Assembly: GCF_002924365.1 (NCBI RefSeq)
Contig: NZ_PQWB01000017.1
Location: 175,289 to 239,288 of the forward strand
DNA from: Chromobacterium alticapitis
Lineage (GTDB): Bacteria; Pseudomonadota; Gammaproteobacteria; Burkholderiales; Chromobacteriaceae
DNA: 64,000 nucleotides
Direction of reading: 5' to 3'
Part shown: in pieces, positions 1 to 9,364 of the stretch
How the letters are laid out: each line of letters starts with the position of its first letter
Position numbering within the stretch: the first letter of the stretch is position 1
Made by a program: the position numbers and the translations under genes
The notes under the pieces: model-generated
What the model was told of the DNA's origin: nothing
What the model saw: only the letters and a program-made list of their open reading frames with translations
The model's database searches: none

Positions 1-732
1 GCGCCGGATGCGCCGACGCAGGCGCCGGCGATGATCAGCACCGGGTTGTTCAAAGTGAAGCCGATGCCGGCCGCCGCCCAGCCGGAGTAGCTGTTCAGCA
101 TGGACACCACCACCGGCATGTCGGCGCCGCCGATGGGGATGATCAGCGTCACGCCCAGCACCAGGGCCACCGCTAGCATGGCGAGGAAGGCCGCCTGGCT
201 GTCTGTGGCGAAATAGGCGATGCCGAAGCCGACCATGGCCAGCGCCAGGATCAGGTTCAGCAAGTGCTGGCCGGAGAAACTGACGGCTTTGGCGCCGAAG
301 CGGCCGGACAGCTTGCCGTAGGCGATGACCGAGGCGGTGAAGGTGATGGCGCCGATGAAGGCGCCGATGAACAGCTCCACCTTCTGCACCGGGGTGTGCG
401 ACACGCCCTGATGGAAGATGGCGGCGACGGCGATCAGCACGGCGGACAGGCCCACCAGCGAGTGCATGGCGGCCACCAGTTCCGGCATGCCGGTCATTTC
501 CACCGTGCGCGCCTTCCAGCCGCCTATCACCGCGCCGGCGGCGATGGCGCCGGCGATCAGCGCCAGCACCGGCTTGTCCAGGATCAGCAAGGTGGTGAGC
601 ACGGCGATGGCCATGCCGACGATGCCGTACAGATTGCCGCGCCGCGCCGAGGCCGGGCTGGATAAGCCCTTCAGCGCCAGGATGAACAACACGGCGGCGA
701 CGAGATAGAGAACTGCGGATAGGTTCTGCATC
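1..732 (-). CDS. pntB: NAD(P) transhydrogenase subunit beta, 3' end cut by the window edge
   Basis: Membrane beta subunit of the proton-translocating transhydrogenase, which uses the proton gradient to drive NADPH formation from NADH. Only the N-terminal ~244 residues are inside the window; the gene runs off the left edge. The visible part starts MQNLSAVLYLVAAVLFILAL and holds several hydrophobic helices. The NADP(H)-binding domain would lie at the missing C-terminus. It is third in a pntAA-pntAB-pntB operon, 2 bases after pntAB. Identification rests on sequence character plus the diagnostic gene order. Confidence 0.9.
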
Positions 733-734
733 GT

Positions 735-1026
735 TTACCCTCTGCTCTTTTTCTTGAACATGTCCAGCATGCGTTGGGTGACCAGGAAGCCGCCGAAGAT
801 ATTGATGCTGGCCAGGAAGATGGCGATGGCGCCCAGCACCGAGGTGAGGGTGATCTGCTGGCCATTGATGTCTACCACCTGCAGCATGGCGCCGACGATG
901 ATGATGCCGGAGATGGCGTTGGTCACCGCCATCAGCGGGGTGTGCAGCGCCGGCGTGACGTTCCATACCACGTGGTAGCCGACGAAGACGGCCAGCACGA
1001 AGATGGTGAGGCTGGTGAGGAAGGGA

Positions 1027-1034
<8 letters not shown>
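735..1034 (-). CDS. pntAB: NAD(P) transhydrogenase alpha subunit, membrane part (PntAB)
   Basis: Small 99-residue membrane protein equal to the C-terminal membrane portion of the single-chain E. coli PntA. Three hydrophobic helices are visible (about residues 7-27, 35-55 and 64-84), with a basic tail ending KKKSRG. Its start overlaps the end of pntAA by 8 bases, so the two are probably translationally coupled. The split-alpha arrangement (PntAA + PntAB + PntB) is the one found in Rhodospirillum and many proteobacteria, not the two-gene E. coli form. Confidence 0.9.
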
Positions 1035-2193
<1,159 letters not shown>

Positions 2194-2521
2194 CTGAGAA
2201 TCTCCTGCGAATGGATAGGGAAATCAGGATTTTGTAACGGCCGTGCGCGGCGGCGTCGTACGGCGGTTTGAAAAATATTAAAAGCATGCTGCAGTGCATT
2301 ATGCAAGCCATATATTGGCTACCGTATATCGTCTGACAGACTGGCCAGGGGCGCGTTTCCAAAGCCCTGTCTTGATTGAAGCGGAAGCGGATGTAAGGAA
2401 TATGACAAGGAGGCGCTCGAGGCGAGGAGGCCAAAGCGTTGACCGTATGCCCCGGGGCGGGAGGATGTAAAGCGGGGAAAACCGCAGCAATCGCCGCGGT
2501 TTGCGTTGGATCAGCGGCGGT
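2194..2521. other. Intergenic region upstream of pntAA
   Basis: About 330 bases between the pntAA start and the 3' end of the solute-binding protein gene, both on the minus strand. It should contain the pnt promoter; a locally AT-rich patch at about 2268-2335 is the most likely place, but I could not pick convincing -35/-10 boxes. A terminator-like hairpin for the upstream gene lies near its right end. Open frames here have no gene-like character. Confidence 0.5.
2477..2502 (-). terminator. Probable intrinsic terminator of the solute-binding protein gene
   Basis: Inverted repeat AAACCGC / GCGGTTT around a 10-base loop, about 20 bases past the stop codon on the minus strand. The 3' arm ends in a short T-run (GGTTTT). 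The stem is short, so confidence is moderate. Confidence 0.5.
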
Positions 2522-3286
2522 CTATTGTCCAGTGCCGCTGCCGCGGTACAGATCCAGCTTGAAGCGGTCCAGCGTGCCGTCGGCGCGCAGCTTGGCCAGG
2601 CCGGCGTTGAACTGAGTCATCAGCTGCTCGTTGCGCGGGGAGCGCTGCATCAGCAGGTGGCCGTAATGGATGCTGAACGCCTTCTCCTCGGTGGTGATCA
2701 GGTCGCGCGCGCCGGGCGGAAAGGCGTGGGAGGCCAGCAGCTGCCAGCCGGTGAATTCGTCTATCGGGAACAGTTCGATGCGGCCGGCCAACAGTTTCAG
2801 CAGATTGGTCTTGTCATCGTTGGCCTCCTCCACCGACAGCGCGCCCTGTTGCATCAATTGGCGGAATTCCGCGGTATAGGTGTAGCTGCGGGTGGCGCCG
2901 AAGCGCAGGTTGCTCAGATCGCGCAATTTGCGCCAGCGCGGCATGGCCAAGTCCTTACGGCGGAACAGCAGTTCGCGGTGCTCGGAGATAGAGGCGCTAT
3001 ACAGAAATTCCTTGGCCTTTGCCGGGTCGTCGAACCAGAACGAACTGGCCTGCACATCGCCATTGCGCAGGGCTTCCAGCGCCCGGGCCCAGGGCATGAA
3101 GCGAAAGCGCACCTGCACGCCTTCGCGGGAGAACGCTTCTTTCACCACGCGGCTGACGAAGCCGAACTCGGGCAGCTGTTCGCCGCACCACGGCGCGTAT
3201 TCGCCGGTGGAGATCAGCAGTTCGGCGGCCGGCGCGGGCGCGGCCCAGCAGCATAGCGACAATAGTAGCGCCAGCAAGGCTTTCAT
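2522..3286 (-). CDS. Periplasmic substrate-binding protein, amino-acid ABC transporter family 3 type
   Basis: 254-residue protein with a clear signal peptide (MKALLALLLSLCCWAAPAPA, cleavage near residue 20). The mature part resembles SBP family 3 (polar amino-acid binding, also stand-alone 'transporter substrate-binding' proteins): it starts ELLISTGEYAPWC, then a conserved-looking GFVSRVVKEAF segment, and FMPWARALEALRNGDVQA near residue 70. No permease or ATPase gene adjoins it, so it may be an orphan binding protein or a sensor-type module, and the ligand cannot be read from sequence. Divergent from the histidine kinase gene. Confidence 0.75.
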   Translation of the reverse strand: MKALLALLLSLCCWAAPAPAAELLISTGEYAPWCGEQLPEFGFVSRVVKEAFSREGVQVRFRFMPWARALEALRNGDVQASSFWFDDPAKAKEFLYSASISEHRELLFRRKDLAMPRWRKLRDLSNLRFGATRSYTYTAEFRQLMQQGALSVEEANDDKTNLLKLLAGRIELFPIDEFTGWQLLASHAFPPGARDLITTEEKAFSIHYGHLLMQRSPRNEQLMTQFNAGLAKLRADGTLDRFKLDLYRGSGTGQ

Positions 3287-3400
3287 GGTGGATTGACCTC
3301 GGATCGGCTTTCCTTAAAGTTATACACCGGGCGAAATGTTTTCCCATGATCTGTCTTGATGCATCTCAATCGCCCGCTGGATAACCGCGAGGTGAAATCT

Positions 3401-4390
3401 ATGGGCCGATACCCGTTTCTGGCGCTGCCGGATTTCCGCAATCTGGGCGTGATGCTGCGTATTTTGCTGCTGCCGCTGTCGCTGCTGCTGGCCGATGGTT
3501 TGCTGGCGGCGGGCGAGGCCGAACCGATGTGGCGCTGGTTGCGGGCCGCGCTGGCCCTGGTGCCCGGCAGCTTGCTGGCGCTGGCCCTGCTGGCCTTGTC
3601 CAGCCCTTGGCTGGCGCGGCGCGTGCTGGGCGCGTGCTGGGCGCTGGCGCTGATAGGCGGCAGCTTCGCGCTGTGCCAGTGGCAGCTGCGCGACACGCTG
3701 AGCCAGCCCTGGAGCGCGCCGCTGCTGGCCATGCTGGCGGGCGGGGTGCTGTTGCACTACCTGTCGCTGCGGCAGCGGGCGCTGTCGCCGGCGCTGGCCG
3801 AGGCGAGGCTGACGGCGCTGCAGGCCCGCATCCGGCCGCATTTTCTGTTCAACAGCCTGAACGCGGCGATCGCCTTGATCCGGCTGCGGCCGGAGCGGGC
3901 CGAAGGCGTGCTGGAAAATCTGGCCGAGCTATTCCGCGCCCAGATGGCGGACCCGGCGCGCGCGTCCACGCTGGCGCGCGAGGTGGAGCTGGCCCGGATG
4001 TATCTGGCGATAGAGTCCGAGCGCCTGGGGCCGCGGCTGAAAGTCAGCTGGCGGCTGGACGCGCCGCTGGACGCCGTGTTGCCGCCGCTGATCCTGCAAC
4101 CGCTGGTGGAGAACGCCGTCTATCACGGCGCGGAGCGCATGGCCGGCGAAGTGGAGATCGTCGTGGCGGCCAGGCTGGCCGGGGGGCAGCTCGAACTGAC
4201 GCTGGATAATCCCATGCCGGATGGGCCGGAACCGGAGCGAGCGGGCAGCGGCATGGCCTTGTCCAATCTGCGCGAGCGGCTGGACCTGTTCTTCGACGCC
4301 GAGGCCAGCCTCGAGGCGGCGCGGCGCGGCCAGCGCTACCATACTCGCATCCGCTTGCCCTATCATCGGGCGGCGGAGGCGGAACGATAG
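3401..4390 (+). CDS. Membrane sensor histidine kinase of the LytS/AlgZ (His_kinase) family
   Basis: 329 residues. The N-terminal ~125 residues form about four membrane helices. Then comes the His_kinase box RPHFLFNSLN with the predicted phospho-accepting His147, an N-box PLVENAVYHG, and a G-box GSGMALSNLRERL of the HATPase domain. This is the layout of AlgZ/FimS and LytS kinases, which normally sit beside a LytTR response regulator; none is adjacent here. The ATG at 3401 is chosen over an in-frame ATG 45 bases upstream because GAGGTG lies 6 bases before it. A TMEM175-like channel gene follows 9 bases later and is probably co-transcribed. Confidence 0.82.
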   Translation: MGRYPFLALPDFRNLGVMLRILLLPLSLLLADGLLAAGEAEPMWRWLRAALALVPGSLLALALLALSSPWLARRVLGACWALALIGGSFALCQWQLRDTLSQPWSAPLLAMLAGGVLLHYLSLRQRALSPALAEARLTALQARIRPHFLFNSLNAAIALIRLRPERAEGVLENLAELFRAQMADPARASTLAREVELARMYLAIESERLGPRLKVSWRLDAPLDAVLPPLILQPLVENAVYHGAERMAGEVEIVVAARLAGGQLELTLDNPMPDGPEPERAGSGMALSNLRERLDLFFDAEASLEAARRGQRYHTRIRLPYHRAAEAER

Positions 4391-4399
4391 GAGCAGATC

Positions 4400-4987
4400 A
4401 TGGGCAAGAGCAGGTTGGAGGCTTTCAGCGACGGCGTGATCGCCATCATCATCACCATCATGGTGCTGGAGCTGAAAGTGCCGCAGGGCACGGACTGGCG
4501 GGCGCTGGCGCCATTGTTGCCGGTTTTTCTGAGCTATCTGCTCAGCTTCGTCTATGTGGGCATCTACTGGAACAACCACCACCATTTCTACCACGCCGCG
4601 CAGCGCGTGGACGGCCGCGTGCTATGGGCCAATCTGCACCTGTTGTTTTGGCTGTCGCTGATTCCCTTCGTCACCGGCTGGATGGGGCAGAACCATTACG
4701 CGGCGCTGCCGGTGGCGCTGTACGGCATGGTGCTGCTGATGTGCTCCATCGCCTGGTGGATCATGCAGCAGGCCTTGCTGTGCCTGCCTGGCAATCGCAC
4801 CCGCTTGTCCGAGGCGCTGGGCGGCGACATCAAGGGCAAGGTGTCGCCGGCGGTCTACTTGCTGGCGATCGCCGCCGCCTGGTGGCATGCCTGGCTGGCC
4901 GGCGCGCTGTATCTGGCGGTGGCTTTGATGTGGCTGGCGCCGGATAGGCGCATCGAGTGCCTGTTGCGGGAAGAGGAGAAGCCGTGA
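4400..4987 (+). CDS. TMEM175/DUF1211-family potassium channel-like membrane protein
   Basis: 195-residue integral membrane protein. The first helix carries the family signature FSDGVIAI (residues 9-16; FSDG is the pore-lining motif in TMEM175 proteins), followed by TIMVLELKVP and a histidine-rich WNNHHHFYHA stretch after helix 2-3. The length and about six hydrophobic segments fit the bacterial one-repeat family, which assembles as tetramers and conducts K+. It follows the kinase gene by 9 bases. Channel activity is inferred from the family. Confidence 0.8.
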   Translation: MGKSRLEAFSDGVIAIIITIMVLELKVPQGTDWRALAPLLPVFLSYLLSFVYVGIYWNNHHHFYHAAQRVDGRVLWANLHLLFWLSLIPFVTGWMGQNHYAALPVALYGMVLLMCSIAWWIMQQALLCLPGNRTRLSEALGGDIKGKVSPAVYLLAIAAAWWHAWLAGALYLAVALMWLAPDRRIECLLREEEKP

Positions 4988-5053
4988 CGCGGCGTGGCGG
5001 CGGCCGCCATATTCGTTTAAACTATCGCGATCCATCCATCAGGGGTAGGGACG

Positions 5054-5233
5054 ATGTACCAGTCCGAATTCACCAAATTCATGAACGGCTTCCTGGAGCA
5101 GCATCCGGAAGTGGACAGCGAGCGCCGCGAACTGCGCCTGACGCTGTGGGACCGCGAGGTCAGCCTGGACGATCAGCGCCGCTGGAAAGAATCCAGCGTG
5201 CCGCAGAAGCCTTACGTCTACCAGCCGGAATAA
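5054..5233 (+). CDS. Small DUF3460-family protein
   Basis: 59-residue soluble protein starting MYQSEFTKFMNGFLEQHPEV and ending KPYVYQPE. Size and pattern (N-terminal SEFT-F-N-FL, a central LRLTLWDRE, a C-terminal PQKPYVYQ) match DUF3460, a family of unknown function largely confined to betaproteobacteria. A purine-rich GGTAGGGA precedes the ATG, and a good terminator follows about 20 bases after the stop, so it ends a transcript. The protein is acidic and basic in turn and has no signal or membrane segment. Confidence 0.75.
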   Translation: MYQSEFTKFMNGFLEQHPEVDSERRELRLTLWDREVSLDDQRRWKESSVPQKPYVYQPE

Positions 5234-5254
5234 GCGCCGGCCGGTTCGCCTCCA

Positions 5255-5274
5255 ACGCCCCTCGCGGGCGTTTT
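5255..5274 (+). terminator. Intrinsic terminator after the DUF3460 gene
   Basis: Hairpin ACGCCC / GGGCGT with a 5-base loop, followed directly by TTTTGT, 21 bases after the stop codon. The O-methyltransferase gene starts just downstream. Confidence 0.75.
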
Positions 5275-5294
5275 GTCATTCTGGAAGTCCGAAT

Positions 5295-5963
5295 ATGACC
5301 CGCCACACCGTGGCGCTAGACAGCGCCCTTTCCGCCTATCTGTTCGATATTTCCGTCACCGAGCATCCGGCGCAGCGCGAGCTGCGCGAATTCACCGCCG
5401 GCCACCGGCTGGCCAAGATGCAGATTTCGCCGGACCAGGGCCAGTTCATGGGCTGGCTGGCCAAGCTGATAGGCGCGCGCCGCTATCTGGAGATCGGCGT
5501 ATTCACCGGCTACAGCGCCTTGACCGTGGCGCTGGCCATGCCGGAGGATGGCGCGGTGGTGGCTTGCGACGTCAGCGAAACTTTCACCGCCATCGCGCGG
5601 GAATACTGGGAGAAGGCCGGCGTGGCGGCGCGCATCGACCTGCGGCTGCAGCCGGCCTTGGCCACTTTGCGCCAGCTTCTGGACGAAGGCCGGGCCGGCA
5701 GCTTCGACCTCGCTTTCATCGACGCCGACAAGCCGAGCTACCGCGACTACTACGAAGCCTGCCTGCAACTGGTGCGTCCCGGCGGCGTCATCGCCATCGA
5801 TAATATTTTCCTGTCCGGCCGCGTGGTGGAGCCGAAGCCGGAAGATCCGCCCGGCGTGCACTTGGTGCATGCCTTCAACGCCAGCCTCAAGGCCGATCCG
5901 CGCGTGCAGATGTGCGTGCTGCCCATAGGCGACGGCCTGACGCTGTGCACCCGGCGCGCATAG
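5295..5963 (+). CDS. Class I SAM-dependent O-methyltransferase (caffeoyl-CoA OMT-like)
   Basis: 222 residues, the usual size for bacterial COMT-like enzymes. SAM-binding motif I is YLEIGVFTGYSAL (near residue 57), followed by AMPEDGAVVACDV with the acidic residue that would hold the SAM ribose. The metal/catalytic region FDLAFIDADKPSYRDYYE is typical of the divalent-metal-dependent catechol-type family, as is the later GGVIAIDNIFLSGRV. The substrate cannot be inferred. It lies between a terminator and the tol genes, in the place where tolQ might be expected. Confidence 0.88.
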   Translation: MTRHTVALDSALSAYLFDISVTEHPAQRELREFTAGHRLAKMQISPDQGQFMGWLAKLIGARRYLEIGVFTGYSALTVALAMPEDGAVVACDVSETFTAIAREYWEKAGVAARIDLRLQPALATLRQLLDEGRAGSFDLAFIDADKPSYRDYYEACLQLVRPGGVIAIDNIFLSGRVVEPKPEDPPGVHLVHAFNASLKADPRVQMCVLPIGDGLTLCTRRA

Positions 5964-6012
5964 CGGCGGCAGAACTTACCGCATCGCAAACACTCTGAAA
6001 CCTTTTGGCCTC

Positions 6013-6042
6013 AGCATCGTTATGAAGTGACGATGCTATGAT
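6013..6042 (+). promoter_or_regulatory. Inverted repeat overlapping a candidate -10 box upstream of tolR
   Basis: AGCATCGT / ACGATGCT with a 9-base spacer (6013-6037), overlapping TATGAT at 6037-6042, a 5/6 match to a sigma70 -10. No convincing -35 is placed 17 bases upstream, and no T-run follows the repeat. An operator over the tol promoter is therefore as likely as a structural RNA element. Confidence 0.35.
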
Positions 6043-6074
6043 GACCGTTTGACCGAGCCGAGCCCGTATCCGTC

Positions 6075-6488
6075 ATGCTGAATCGCCGTCCCCGCCGCCA
6101 GATGAACCAGATGAACGTCGTGCCCTATATCGACGTGATGCTGGTCTTGCTGGTGATATTCATGGTTACCGCCCCGATGTTCACGCCCGGGGTCATCGAC
6201 GTGCCCAGCGTATCCGAGGCGCCCGCTATCGACGTGCGGCCGCTGGAGGTTACGGTGGACGCCGCCGGCAAGATAGAGTTGATAGACGGCGAGCAGAAGA
6301 GCCGCGTCGACTCGCTGGACGACCTGGCCAGCCAGTTGAAAGAGCGCGTAGGCGCCGAGCAGCGGCCGGTGGCTATCTCTGCCGACGCCAATCTGAAATA
6401 CGCCGAGGTGGTGCGGATAGCCGATCGCCTGCACCAGGCCGGTGTCAAGCGCGTGGCTCTGACCGTCAAGCAGACGTCCAAGCAATGA
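6075..6488 (+). CDS. tolR: Tol-Pal system protein TolR
   Basis: 137-residue ExbD/TolR family inner-membrane protein. It has a short basic cytoplasmic tail and a single transmembrane helix containing the proton-path aspartate (NVVPYIDVMLVLLVIF, Asp20). A periplasmic domain follows, ending in the family's AEVVRIADRLHQAGVKRVAL segment. With a TolQ motor it would use the proton gradient to energise TolA during envelope constriction. Its stop overlaps the tolA start (ATGA). Unusually, no tolQ precedes it; an inverted repeat and possible promoter do. Confidence 0.92.
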   Translation: MLNRRPRRQMNQMNVVPYIDVMLVLLVIFMVTAPMFTPGVIDVPSVSEAPAIDVRPLEVTVDAAGKIELIDGEQKSRVDSLDDLASQLKERVGAEQRPVAISADANLKYAEVVRIADRLHQAGVKRVALTVKQTSKQ

Positions 6489-7396
6489 ACGCCAAACCGT
6501 CCAGCTCGCTGCGCCCGTGGAGCGTGATCGCCTCCGCGCTGTTTCACGCGGCGGTGATCGGCCTGCTGCTGTGGGGCGGTTTGCAGACCACGCCGCCGCC
6601 GACTCCCGCGCCGCTGGCGCTGGAGTTGTGGACCACGGCGCCGCCGCCGCCCGCGACGGCGCCCGTTCCCGTCGCGCCGGCCCCGGCGCCCAAGCCTGTT
6701 CCCGCGCCGCAAGCGGTGGTCGCCGCGCCGCCGGCCGAGGTGAATCTGGGCAAGAAGGAAGCGCCGAAGCCGAAGCGGGAAGAAAAGCCCAAGCCGGCGG
6801 AGGCGCCCAAGCCCGAACCCAAGAAGCACGAGCCCAAGCCCGAGCCGAAAAAGCCCGAACCCAAACCGAAGCCGGCGGAGCAGGCCAAACCCAAGCCTGA
6901 ACCCAAGCCGAAGCCGGTTGAGGAGAAGAAAACCGCCAAGACCGCGCCGCCGCCCGCGGCCAAGCCGGGCCACCGCGTCGCCAAGGCCTATAACAACGAG
7001 GCCGACGACCTGTTGTCCAGCCTGGACAGCACGCGCACCAGCGGCAAGCCCAACGCGCGCAGCGACCAGGCCGGCAGCAAGAACGGCATCGCCGGCGGCG
7101 CGGTCAACGGCTCCGGCGTCAGCGCCGGCTGGATAGACAAGGTCAAGGCCAAGGTGACGCCGCTGGTGCAGATCCCGCCCGGCATCAGCGGCAATCCGGC
7201 TGCGCAACTGCGGGTGACGCTGCTGCCGACGCTGGAGGTGAAGTCCGTGCAGCTGGTGAAGAGCAGCGGCGTGCCGGCTTACGACGACGCGGTGCAGCGC
7301 GCGGTGTGGGAGGCCAAGACCTTCCCGAAATTGCCGGACGGAGCCAGTTTCAATGATGGCTACCGTACGTTTACCCTAACGTTCCGGCCGCATTGA
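6485..7396 (+). CDS. tolA: Tol-Pal system protein TolA
   Basis: 303 residues with the standard three-part TolA layout. There is one N-terminal membrane anchor (about residues 13-32), then a long low-complexity Pro/Lys/Glu/Ala linker (about 35-165) full of PKPEPKK-type repeats, then a C-terminal TonB_C/TolA-III domain (about 210-303, with VPAYDDAVQRAVWEA). It spans the periplasm and links the TolQR motor to TolB/Pal. The linker is proline-rich where E. coli TolA is alanine/lysine helical, so it may be extended rather than helical. Overlaps tolR by 4 bases. Confidence 0.9.
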   Translation: MNAKPSSSLRPWSVIASALFHAAVIGLLLWGGLQTTPPPTPAPLALELWTTAPPPPATAPVPVAPAPAPKPVPAPQAVVAAPPAEVNLGKKEAPKPKREEKPKPAEAPKPEPKKHEPKPEPKKPEPKPKPAEQAKPKPEPKPKPVEEKKTAKTAPPPAAKPGHRVAKAYNNEADDLLSSLDSTRTSGKPNARSDQAGSKNGIAGGAVNGSGVSAGWIDKVKAKVTPLVQIPPGISGNPAAQLRVTLLPTLEVKSVQLVKSSGVPAYDDAVQRAVWEAKTFPKLPDGASFNDGYRTFTLTFRPH

Positions 7397-7428
7397 GCGG
7401 CTGTTTGCGACCATGCACTGAGGAAAAC

Positions 7429-8715
7429 ATGCCGAGTTTGAAAGCCCTGCTGCGGGGCGCGCTGCTGGCGGCGATGCTGCTCGCCGGCGCCGCCCGCGCC
7501 GAACTGAATATTGAGATCATAGGCGGCGGCGCCAACCGCCACGCCATTTCCGTGCTGCCGTTCAAGGACGAGGGCCCCACCCAGGGCAACCTGACGCCGG
7601 TGATCCGCAATGACTTGGCGCTGTCCGGCGCCTTCCGTCTGGTGGACCCCGCCGCCGTCGCCAACGTGCCGTTCGAGCCGGCCGACGTCCGCTACCCGCT
7701 GTGGCAGGCCGCGGGCGCGCAGTCCATCGCCATCGGCAAGGTGGAAAACGCGGGCGGCGGCCAGATCAAGATCAGCTTCCGGCTGATGGACGTGTCGCAG
7801 CAGAAGCAGCTGGCCGGCGCGGAATTCACCGTGACGCCGGACCGCAGCCGCCAGGCGGCGCACGCGATCGCCGACCTGATCTACGAGGCCATCACCGGGC
7901 AGAAGGGCTTCTTCAACACCCGGCTGGCCTATGTATTGAAAACCGGCCGCAACTACGCGCTGCAGATTTCCGATGTGGACGGCCAGCGCAGCCAGACCAT
8001 ACTGCGCTCGACCGAGCCCATCATCTCGCCGAGCTGGAGTCCGGACGGCCGCCATATCGCCTATGTCTCCTTCGCCAGCCAGAAGCCCGTGATATGGGTG
8101 CAGGACCTGGCCACCGGCCAGCGCCGCGTCGCGGCCAACTTCAAGGGCAGCAATTCCGCTCCGGCCTGGAGCCCTGACGGCAGCCGGCTGGCCGTGGTGT
8201 TGACCACCAGCGGCAACTCGCAGATTTACGTCATCAACGCCGCCGGCGGCGCCGCGCGCCGCCTGATGTACAACGGCGGCATCGACACCGAGCCGACGTT
8301 CAGTCCGGACGGCTCGATGATTTACTTCGTGTCCGACCGCAGCGGCGGCCCGCAAATCTATCGCGTGCCGGTAAACGGCGGGGATGCGCAGCGCGTTACT
8401 TGGGACGGTAACTACAACGTTTCGCCGAAAGTGTCTCCGGACGGCAAGACCCTGGTCTACATCCGCCGCGCCGCTGGCAATTTCCGCGTAATGTCGCAAG
8501 ATCTGGCAACTAATGACACGCGTCTATTGTCTGATGGTAGTTACAGTGAGCGCCCCAGCTTCGCGCCCAATGGACGCATGGTGCTGTACTCCAGCGATAT
8601 TGGCGGTCAAAGCGTGTTGTACGCGGCCAGCGCCGACGGCAGCAGCAAGGTGAAACTGGCAGTGCTTAATGGTGATGTACAGGACCCGGCATGGGGTCCA
8701 TTCAATAATCCTTGA
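7429..8715 (+). CDS. tolB: Tol-Pal system beta-propeller protein TolB
   Basis: 428-residue periplasmic protein. Signal peptide MPSLKALLRGALLAAMLLAG...ARA is followed by ELNIEIIGGG, the usual mature start. An N-terminal alpha/beta domain comes next (about residues 25-160), then repeated WD40-like propeller blades with SPSWSPDGRHIAYVS, APAWSPDGSRLAVV, EPTFSPDGSMIYFVSD and SPKVSPDGKTLVYI. The ATG at 7429 is chosen because GAGG lies 6 bases upstream and it gives a proper signal peptide; an in-frame TTG start further upstream does not. Confidence 0.95.
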   Translation: MPSLKALLRGALLAAMLLAGAARAELNIEIIGGGANRHAISVLPFKDEGPTQGNLTPVIRNDLALSGAFRLVDPAAVANVPFEPADVRYPLWQAAGAQSIAIGKVENAGGGQIKISFRLMDVSQQKQLAGAEFTVTPDRSRQAAHAIADLIYEAITGQKGFFNTRLAYVLKTGRNYALQISDVDGQRSQTILRSTEPIISPSWSPDGRHIAYVSFASQKPVIWVQDLATGQRRVAANFKGSNSAPAWSPDGSRLAVVLTTSGNSQIYVINAAGGAARRLMYNGGIDTEPTFSPDGSMIYFVSDRSGGPQIYRVPVNGGDAQRVTWDGNYNVSPKVSPDGKTLVYIRRAAGNFRVMSQDLATNDTRLLSDGSYSERPSFAPNGRMVLYSSDIGGQSVLYAASADGSSKVKLAVLNGDVQDPAWGPFNNP

Positions 8716-8729
8716 ACGGGAGCCAAACA

Positions 8730-9251
8730 ATGAAATTGAAACAACTCGCCCTTGCTTCTGCAGTCGCCACCTTGCTGGCCGCTTGCGCCAGCACCAAGCC
8801 GGCCGAAGCCCCGGCCGCGCCGGCCGCGTCCGCTCCGCAAACGCAGGCTCCGGTGAGCTCCGGCAGCGATCAGAGCGCAGTGGCGATGGATCCGCTGAAC
8901 GATCCGAACAGCCCGCTGGCCAAGCGCAGCGTGTACTTCGCCTTCGACTCCTCCGCCGTCGACGGCGCGGGCAAGACCACCGTGGCCAACCATTCCGACT
9001 ACCTGAAGGGCCATGGCGACAAGAAGGTGATCATCCAGGGCAATACCGACGCCCGCGGCAGCCGCGAATACAACCTGGCCCTGGGCCAGCGTCGCGCCGA
9101 AAGCGTCAAGCACGCCATGGAAGTGCTGGGCGTGAAGGAACAGCAGCTGGAAGCCGTCAGCTTCGGCAAGGAAAAGCCGAAGGCCACGGGCAGCTCCGAG
9201 GCCGACTACGCCGAAAACCGCCGCGCCGACATCGTCTACCAAGGCCAGTAA
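8730..9251 (+). CDS. pal: Peptidoglycan-associated lipoprotein Pal
   Basis: 173-residue outer-membrane lipoprotein. Signal peptide and lipobox LAAC (Cys19 is the predicted lipidated residue), a Ala/Pro-rich tether, then an OmpA-like peptidoglycan-binding domain from about residue 67 (SVYFAFDSS, later IIQGNTDARGSREYNLALGQ with the Asp and Arg that bind diaminopimelate, and ENRRADIVY at the end). GGGAG precedes the ATG; 14 bases after tolB. A strong terminator follows, which separates it from cpoB. Confidence 0.95.
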   Translation: MKLKQLALASAVATLLAACASTKPAEAPAAPAASAPQTQAPVSSGSDQSAVAMDPLNDPNSPLAKRSVYFAFDSSAVDGAGKTTVANHSDYLKGHGDKKVIIQGNTDARGSREYNLALGQRRAESVKHAMEVLGVKEQQLEAVSFGKEKPKATGSSEADYAENRRADIVYQGQ

Positions 9252-9262
9252 GCGCGACCCAG

Positions 9263-9288
9263 CGGACGGCCCGACGGCCGTCCGTTTT
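9263..9288 (+). terminator. Strong intrinsic terminator after pal
   Basis: Perfect 9-bp stem CGGACGGCC / GGCCGTCCG with a CGAC loop, followed by TTTTCATTTT, 11 bases after the pal stop. Confidence 0.9.
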
Positions 9289-9364
9289 CATTTTGATTCC
9301 GCCGGATGCCAAGCCGCCGCTCAGCCGCTATGATGTCCGGCATTGTTCATTCATCGGAACGCCC

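Noticed and set aside
6591-6980. Pro/Lys/Glu repeat tract in tolA considered as a possible tandem DNA repeat or transferred segment
   Set aside because: The repeats are imperfect at DNA level and the linker is a normal TolA feature.
8669-9364. Upstream in-frame extension of the cpoB reading frame across pal
   Set aside because: Reads through pal in a different frame as an Arg-rich string; the cpoB signal peptide starts cleanly at 9365.
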